A stretch of DNA of 64,000 bases from Antedon mediterranea. Lineage: Eukaryota; Echinodermata; Crinoidea; Comatulida; Antedonidae. The stretch is from positions 18,605,001 to 18,669,000 of the forward strand of contig NC_092673.1 in NCBI RefSeq assembly GCF_964355755.1, given 5' to 3'. The stretch's first letter is position 1; each line of letters starts with the position of its first letter. This document shows positions 59,154 through 64,000 of the stretch, one piece after another. The notes below the pieces were generated by a model. The model did no database searches and was not told the DNA's origin. It worked only from the letters and a program-made list of their open reading frames with translations. The translations under genes were made by a program, and so were the position numbers.

Positions 59154-62044
59154 GATGATGGAGGTATGACCTGCATGCACTGATTAACAACATTAGGCTA
59201 AAAATAATAATATAAATACACACTGATGATGGAGGTGTAACCTGCATGTACTGATTAACAACATTAGGCTAAAAATAATAATATAAATACACACTGATGA
59301 TGGGGGTATAACTTGCATGTACTGATTAACCACATTAGGCTAAAAATAATAATAGAAATACACACTGATGATGGAGGTATAACCTGCATGCACTGATTAA
59401 CCACATTAGGCTAAAAATAATAATATAAATACACACTGATGATGGAGGTATAACCTGCATGCACTGATTAACAACATTAGGCTAAAAATAATAATATAAA
59501 TACACACTGATGATGGAGGTATAACCTGCATGCACTGATTAACAACATTAGGCTAAAAATAATAATATAAATACACACTGATGATGGAGGTATAACCTGC
59601 ATGCACTGATTAACCACATTAGGCTAAAATAATAATATAAATACACACTGATGATGGAGGTATAACCTGCATGTACTGATTAACAACATTAGGCTAAAAA
59701 TAATAATATAAATACACACTGATGATGGAGGTATAACCTGCATGCACTGATTAACAACATTAGGCTAAAAATAATAATATAAATACACACTGATGATGGA
59801 GGTATAACCTGCATGCACTGATTAACCACATTCTAGGCTAAAAATAATAATATAAATACACACTGATGATGGAGGTATAACCTGCATGCACTGATTAACA
59901 ACATTAGGCAAAAAATAATAATATAAATACACACTGATGATGGAGGTATAACCTGCATGCACTGATTAACCACATTAGGCTAAAAATAATAATATAAATA
60001 CACACTAATTATGGATGTATAACCTGCATGCACTGATTAACCACATTAGGCTAAAAATAATAATATAAATACACACTGATGATGGAGGTATAACCTGCAT
60101 GTACTGATTAACAACATTAGGCTAAAAATAATAATATAAATACACACTGATGATGGGGGTATAACTTGCATGTACTGATTAACCACATTAGGCTAAAAAT
60201 AATAATATAAATACACACTGATGATGGAGGTATAACCTGCATGCACTGATTAACCACATTAGGCTAAAAATAATAATATAAATACACACTGATGGTGGAG
60301 GTATAACCTGCATGCACTGATTAACAACATTAGGCTAAAAATAATAATATAAATACACACTGATGATGGAGGTATGACCTGCATGCACTGATTAACAACA
60401 TTAGGCTAAAAATAATAATATAAATACACACTGATGATGGAGGTGTAACCTGCATGTACTGATTAACAACATTAGGCTAAAAATAATAATATAAATACAC
60501 ACTGATGATGGAGGTATAACCTGCATGCACTGATTAACCACATTAGGCTAAAAATAATAATATAAATACACACTGATGGTGGAGGTATAACCTGCATGCA
60601 CTGATTAACAACATTAGGCTAAAAATAATAATATAAATACACACTGATGATGGAGGTATGACCTGCATGCACTGATTAACAACATTAGGCTAAAAATAAT
60701 AATATAAATACACACTGATGATGGAGGTGTAACCTGCATGTACTGATTAACAACATTAGGCTAAAAATAATAATATAAATACACACTGATGATGGGGGTA
60801 TAACTTGCATGTACTGATTAACCACATTAGGCTAAAAATAATAATAGAAATACACACTGATGATGGAGGTATAACCTGCATGCACTGATTAACCACATTA
60901 GGCTAAAAATAATAATATAAATACACACTGATGATGGAGGTATAACCTGCATGCACTGATTAACAACATTAGGCTAAAAATAATAATATAAATACACACT
61001 GATGATGGAGGTATAACCTGCATGCACTGATTAACAACATTAGGCTAAAAATAATAATATAAATACACACTGATGATGGAGGTATAACCTGCATGCACTG
61101 ATTAACCACATTAGGCTAAAATAATAATATAAATACACACTGATGATGGAGGTATAACCTGCATGTACTGATTAACAACATTAGGCTAAAAATAATAATA
61201 TAAATACACACTGATGATGGAGGTATAACCTGCATGCACTGATTAACAACATTAGGCTAAAAATAATAATATAAATACACACTGATGATGGAGGTATAAC
61301 CTGCATGCACTGATTAACCACATTCTAGGCTAAAAATAATAATATAAATACACACTGATGATGGAGGTATAACCTGCATGCACTGATTAACAACATTAGG
61401 CAAAAAATAATAATATAAATACACACTGATGATGGAGGTATAACCTGCATGCACTGATTAACCACATTAGGCTAAAAAATAATAATATAAATACACACTG
61501 ATGATAGAGGTATAACCTGCATGTACTGAAACCACATTAGGCTAAAAATAATAATATAAATACACACTGATGATGGAGGTATAACCTGCATGTACTGATT
61601 AACAACATTAGGCTAAAAATAATAATATAAATACACACTGATGATGGGGGTATAACCTGCATGTACTGATTAACAACATTAGGCTAAAAATAATAATATA
61701 AATACACACTGATGATGGAGGTATAACCTGCATGCACTGATTAACCACATTAGGCTAAAAATAATAATATAAATACACACTGATGATGGAGGTATAACCT
61801 GCATGCACTGATTAACCACATTAGGCTAAAAATAATAATATAAATACGCACTGATGATGGAGGTATAACCTGCATGCACTGATTAACCACATTAGGCTAA
61901 AAATAATAATATAAATACACACTGATGATAGAGGTATAACCTGCATGTACCGATTAATCACATTAGGCTAAAAATAATAATATAAATACACACTGATGAT
62001 GGGGGTATAACCTGCATGCACTGATTAACCACATTAGGCTAAAA
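59154..62044 (+). repeat. 71-bp minisatellite, right block (about 41 units) with a 1,492-bp higher-order repeat
   Basis: Same unit as 49537-51995. Private variants ('gaggtatgac' at 59161 and 60653, 'aatagaaata' at 59351 and 60843, 'cattctaggc' at 59829 and 61321) recur exactly 1,492 bp apart, i.e. 21 units. A segment near 59870-60370 parallels 51507-51995 in the left block and crosses the palindrome insertion point uninterrupted. Confidence 0.93.
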
Positions 62045-63430
62045 ACTAGATTTGAACTCGTCACTTTGACGAGTTAGTTATCCGCACGACAAACGGCACG
62101 CGCACGTCATACGTTGGAATTTTGCACACGGAAAAAGATTATGGCATTTTGACCTGAATTTAAGAATATCATATGCTGTTAGTGCTGAATTCTGTCAATT
62201 TTGTGTCATATAGTATATACAGTGCAAACGGTATAATCTGTATACATGTTACATACAGTGTAGAATAGGTGAAATTACGGGACCCCACGTTTATTCTTAT
62301 TTTTAACATGGCGACGGTATCAAAATGAAACACTAAGATAGCAATTTCGGAAAGACATTATCTCAGCAACCACATATTAATGTGTAGAAGAAATTTGAGT
62401 ACGTAAAATATAGATGTGCGGCCTTTTAAATGTGATGAACTATTACGCGAAATATGAAAATACGACTTTTTTTATTCAACTGGCCACATGATGACGTCAC
62501 AACATCCGATTGGAAAAATGTTTGACGTCATAAAAATTAAAATATGTTTAACTCAAGTGAAAGATAGTTGATTGACCTAGATAATATAAAAATCGGGGTG
62601 AAAATGGAAAACAGATAATTGGAGATGCGCTCTATTAAATGTGATGAGCTATGATGAAAGATACAAAAATCCTATATTTTATATTCGCGTGGCCCCACGA
62701 TGACGTCACAATGTCCGGTTAGCCATATTAATGCATGATCCAATATCTACAATTCATCAACTTCCAGAATATGTAATAAAAACAACTTTCACCGTTTAGT
62801 TTAGGAACTACGACTGTTTAAAAAAAGGCATAATTTTGAAGAATTTTTGAACTTTTTCATCAAAAACCTGGGCAAATTATCAAATTCTACGTGCTCGTAT
62901 GACATGATTTTAAGTCGAAATTGTTTAAAAATTGGTAAAATTACTAGAAAAGGCTGGAAAAACATAAATCGTGAGAAAAAATATTTTCTCTTGCGCTACG
63001 TGCGCACGCGCGCGTAAAAAAATTGCTCGCGCTTGGGAATTTTTTAAATGCTTAAAATGACATGAAACGCATAGAAAGTTGATTAGAAATTGATTTTTCG
63101 CATTTTCAAATTTTAAATGCGCGTGCCATTTTTTTTCTACATACAGTTAGCGCAAGATATAAATTAAACTTTTGCTAAGTTTCAATTTAAATTGTTGAAT
63201 GGTTTTTGATCTATGTTAAAAACGCGAAATTCATAAAAACGCACGTAAGTCACATTGCGCAACTCTGACGTCATTCAAAAATAGGAGGTGCACAACTTCA
63301 CGTGAATGCCCATATGTCGACAAAGTTATGAAATGTTATGTTAACACGTTTTAGAGATATGCTCTGCACAAAAAGTGAGAGAGAAAGACCGAAGAATAAT
63401 GTGAAAAACTAGATTTGAACTCGTCACTTT
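62045..63430. repeat. Repeat bounded by 23-bp direct repeats
   Basis: 'actagatttgaactcgtcac' plus 'ttt' occurs at 62045-62067 and 63408-63430. At the first copy it runs into a palindrome AACTCGTC-acttt-GACGAGTT. Inside, 62428-62515 and 62635-62720 are diverged tandem copies around 'gatgacgtcacaa'. CRE-like TGACGTCA motifs (62492-62499, 62701-62708) come with the repeat. No gene seen. Confidence 0.5.
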
Positions 63431-63469
63431 ATAGAAAAATAGAAACTTTTTTCAAAAAATTACCATAAA

Positions 63470-63645
63470 TTAAGCTTTTTTGACCCTTGACCTCTAATGT
63501 TTGAATATGTCAATATCTCGGTAACTATTTGTCCTAAAAAGTTCAGTTTGGTGTCAAATTGTTTAGAATATACACATTTATATTTGCTCTAACAAAATAT
63601 TTTGTCAGAATTCAATTGGAAATGTCATTTTGAGCTATGACCCAT
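63470..63645. repeat. Fragment related to the internal repeats of the 45257-48598 element
   Basis: 'tgacccttgacctctaatg', 'gtgtcaaattgtttagaata' and 'atttgctctaacaaaat' match the ~150-bp repeat zone at 45390-45960. Likely another copy of that family entering at the window edge. Confidence 0.55.
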
Positions 63646-63679
63646 CGTTTTGCATATAATAGCAATTAATAATCTATAA

Positions 63680-63950
63680 AAAGAGATCGAGAGAGGGGAG
63701 GGGGTTGGGGTGGATGGAGAGACACATATTTTTGTTACATGTTACACAAATGTTAAACTCTGTCTACACTATAACATTTTTATGCGACAAAAAAATGTGA
63801 TGTGCCCATATATGGACACGATGAATGACATATCACTACCATATTTGGGCACATCACACCTTTTTTGTTAAACTAGTTTATAGTGTAGACAAACATGTAA
63901 AAAATATGTTTCTCTCCATCACCCCAACCACCTCCCCCTCTCTCGCTTTT
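63680..63950. mobile_element. Hairpin MITE
   Basis: 'aaaagagatcgagagagggg' to 'ggagagacacatattttt' is mirrored by 'aaaaatatgtttctctccat' to 'ctctctcgctttt'. The inner arms 'tgtctacactataac' and 'gtttatagtgtagaca', and 'tgtgatgtgccca' and 'tgggcacatcaca', are also inverted. The whole 271 bp folds into one hairpin. Noncoding; superfamily not determined. Confidence 0.8.
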
Positions 63951-64000
63951 CCAATGCTACTGCATGCATCTATACACATCAAAATGACCGGAATTGTACT

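Noticed and set aside
62492-62708. TGACGTCA/CRE sites as host regulatory elements
   Set aside because: They occur in diverged tandem copies of a repeat, so the recurrence is explained by duplication. No nearby promoter.

Overview
The window looks like AT-rich genomic DNA of a marine deuterostome invertebrate, most likely an echinoderm. The reasons are a spliced gene encoding linked ZU5 and UPA domains, large introns, abundant TAGGCCTA/CCTAGG-type clusters, and a mixed load of CR1/jockey-like LINE, DIRS, PIF/Harbinger, hAT-like and foldback elements. The species cannot be fixed from sequence alone. Very little is host coding sequence; most of the window is transposable elements and minisatellites, many nested in each other.

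Layout. 0.1-5.1 kb: a decayed LINE on the minus strand, split by an hAT-like element with an intact 8-bp target duplication. 5.3-6.5 kb: short repeats and a tRNA-derived SINE. 6.8-20.8 kb: the main host gene, on the plus strand. Ten exons can be joined with matching phases into TM hairpin - ZU5 - UPA - TM hairpin; the N-terminus is missing. A degenerate DIRS retrotransposon (10.7-14.2 kb) lies in its eighth intron. Its stop codon lies in the first unit of a 5.9-kb array of 74-bp repeats that fills the predicted 3' UTR. 20.8-24.9 kb: MITE-like elements, a LINE tail, a possible promoter with a tiny first exon, and a foldback element. 27.2-32.6 kb: a near-complete PIF/Harbinger transposon whose transposase and MADF/BESS-like genes run on opposite strands and lie in each other's introns. 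32.6-36 kb: repeat fragments. 36.1-38.8 kb: a 46-bp minisatellite. 40.7 kb: one isolated exon-like segment. 41.2-43.1 kb: two MITEs. 44.1-49.5 kb: a 5.4-kb element with a 9-bp target duplication and two further elements nested in it. 49.5-62.0 kb: a 71-bp minisatellite interrupted by a 1.05-kb TIR element and by a 7.16-kb giant palindrome with a 6-bp target duplication. 62.0-64.0 kb: further repeats and a hairpin MITE.

How the parts relate. The host gene appears to be a membrane-tethered member of the ZU5-UPA family (UNC5, PIDD1 and FIIND proteins), bracketed by two homologous TM-hairpin exon sets. No death domain is seen. Harbinger transposase and its MADF/BESS partner normally act together, and two smaller elements in the window carry related termini or bodies. 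Nested insertions give a relative chronology: LINE before hAT, and the 71-bp array before both the 1.05-kb element and the giant palindrome. All exon models come from reading splice signals and phases by eye; no alignment or transcript data were available.
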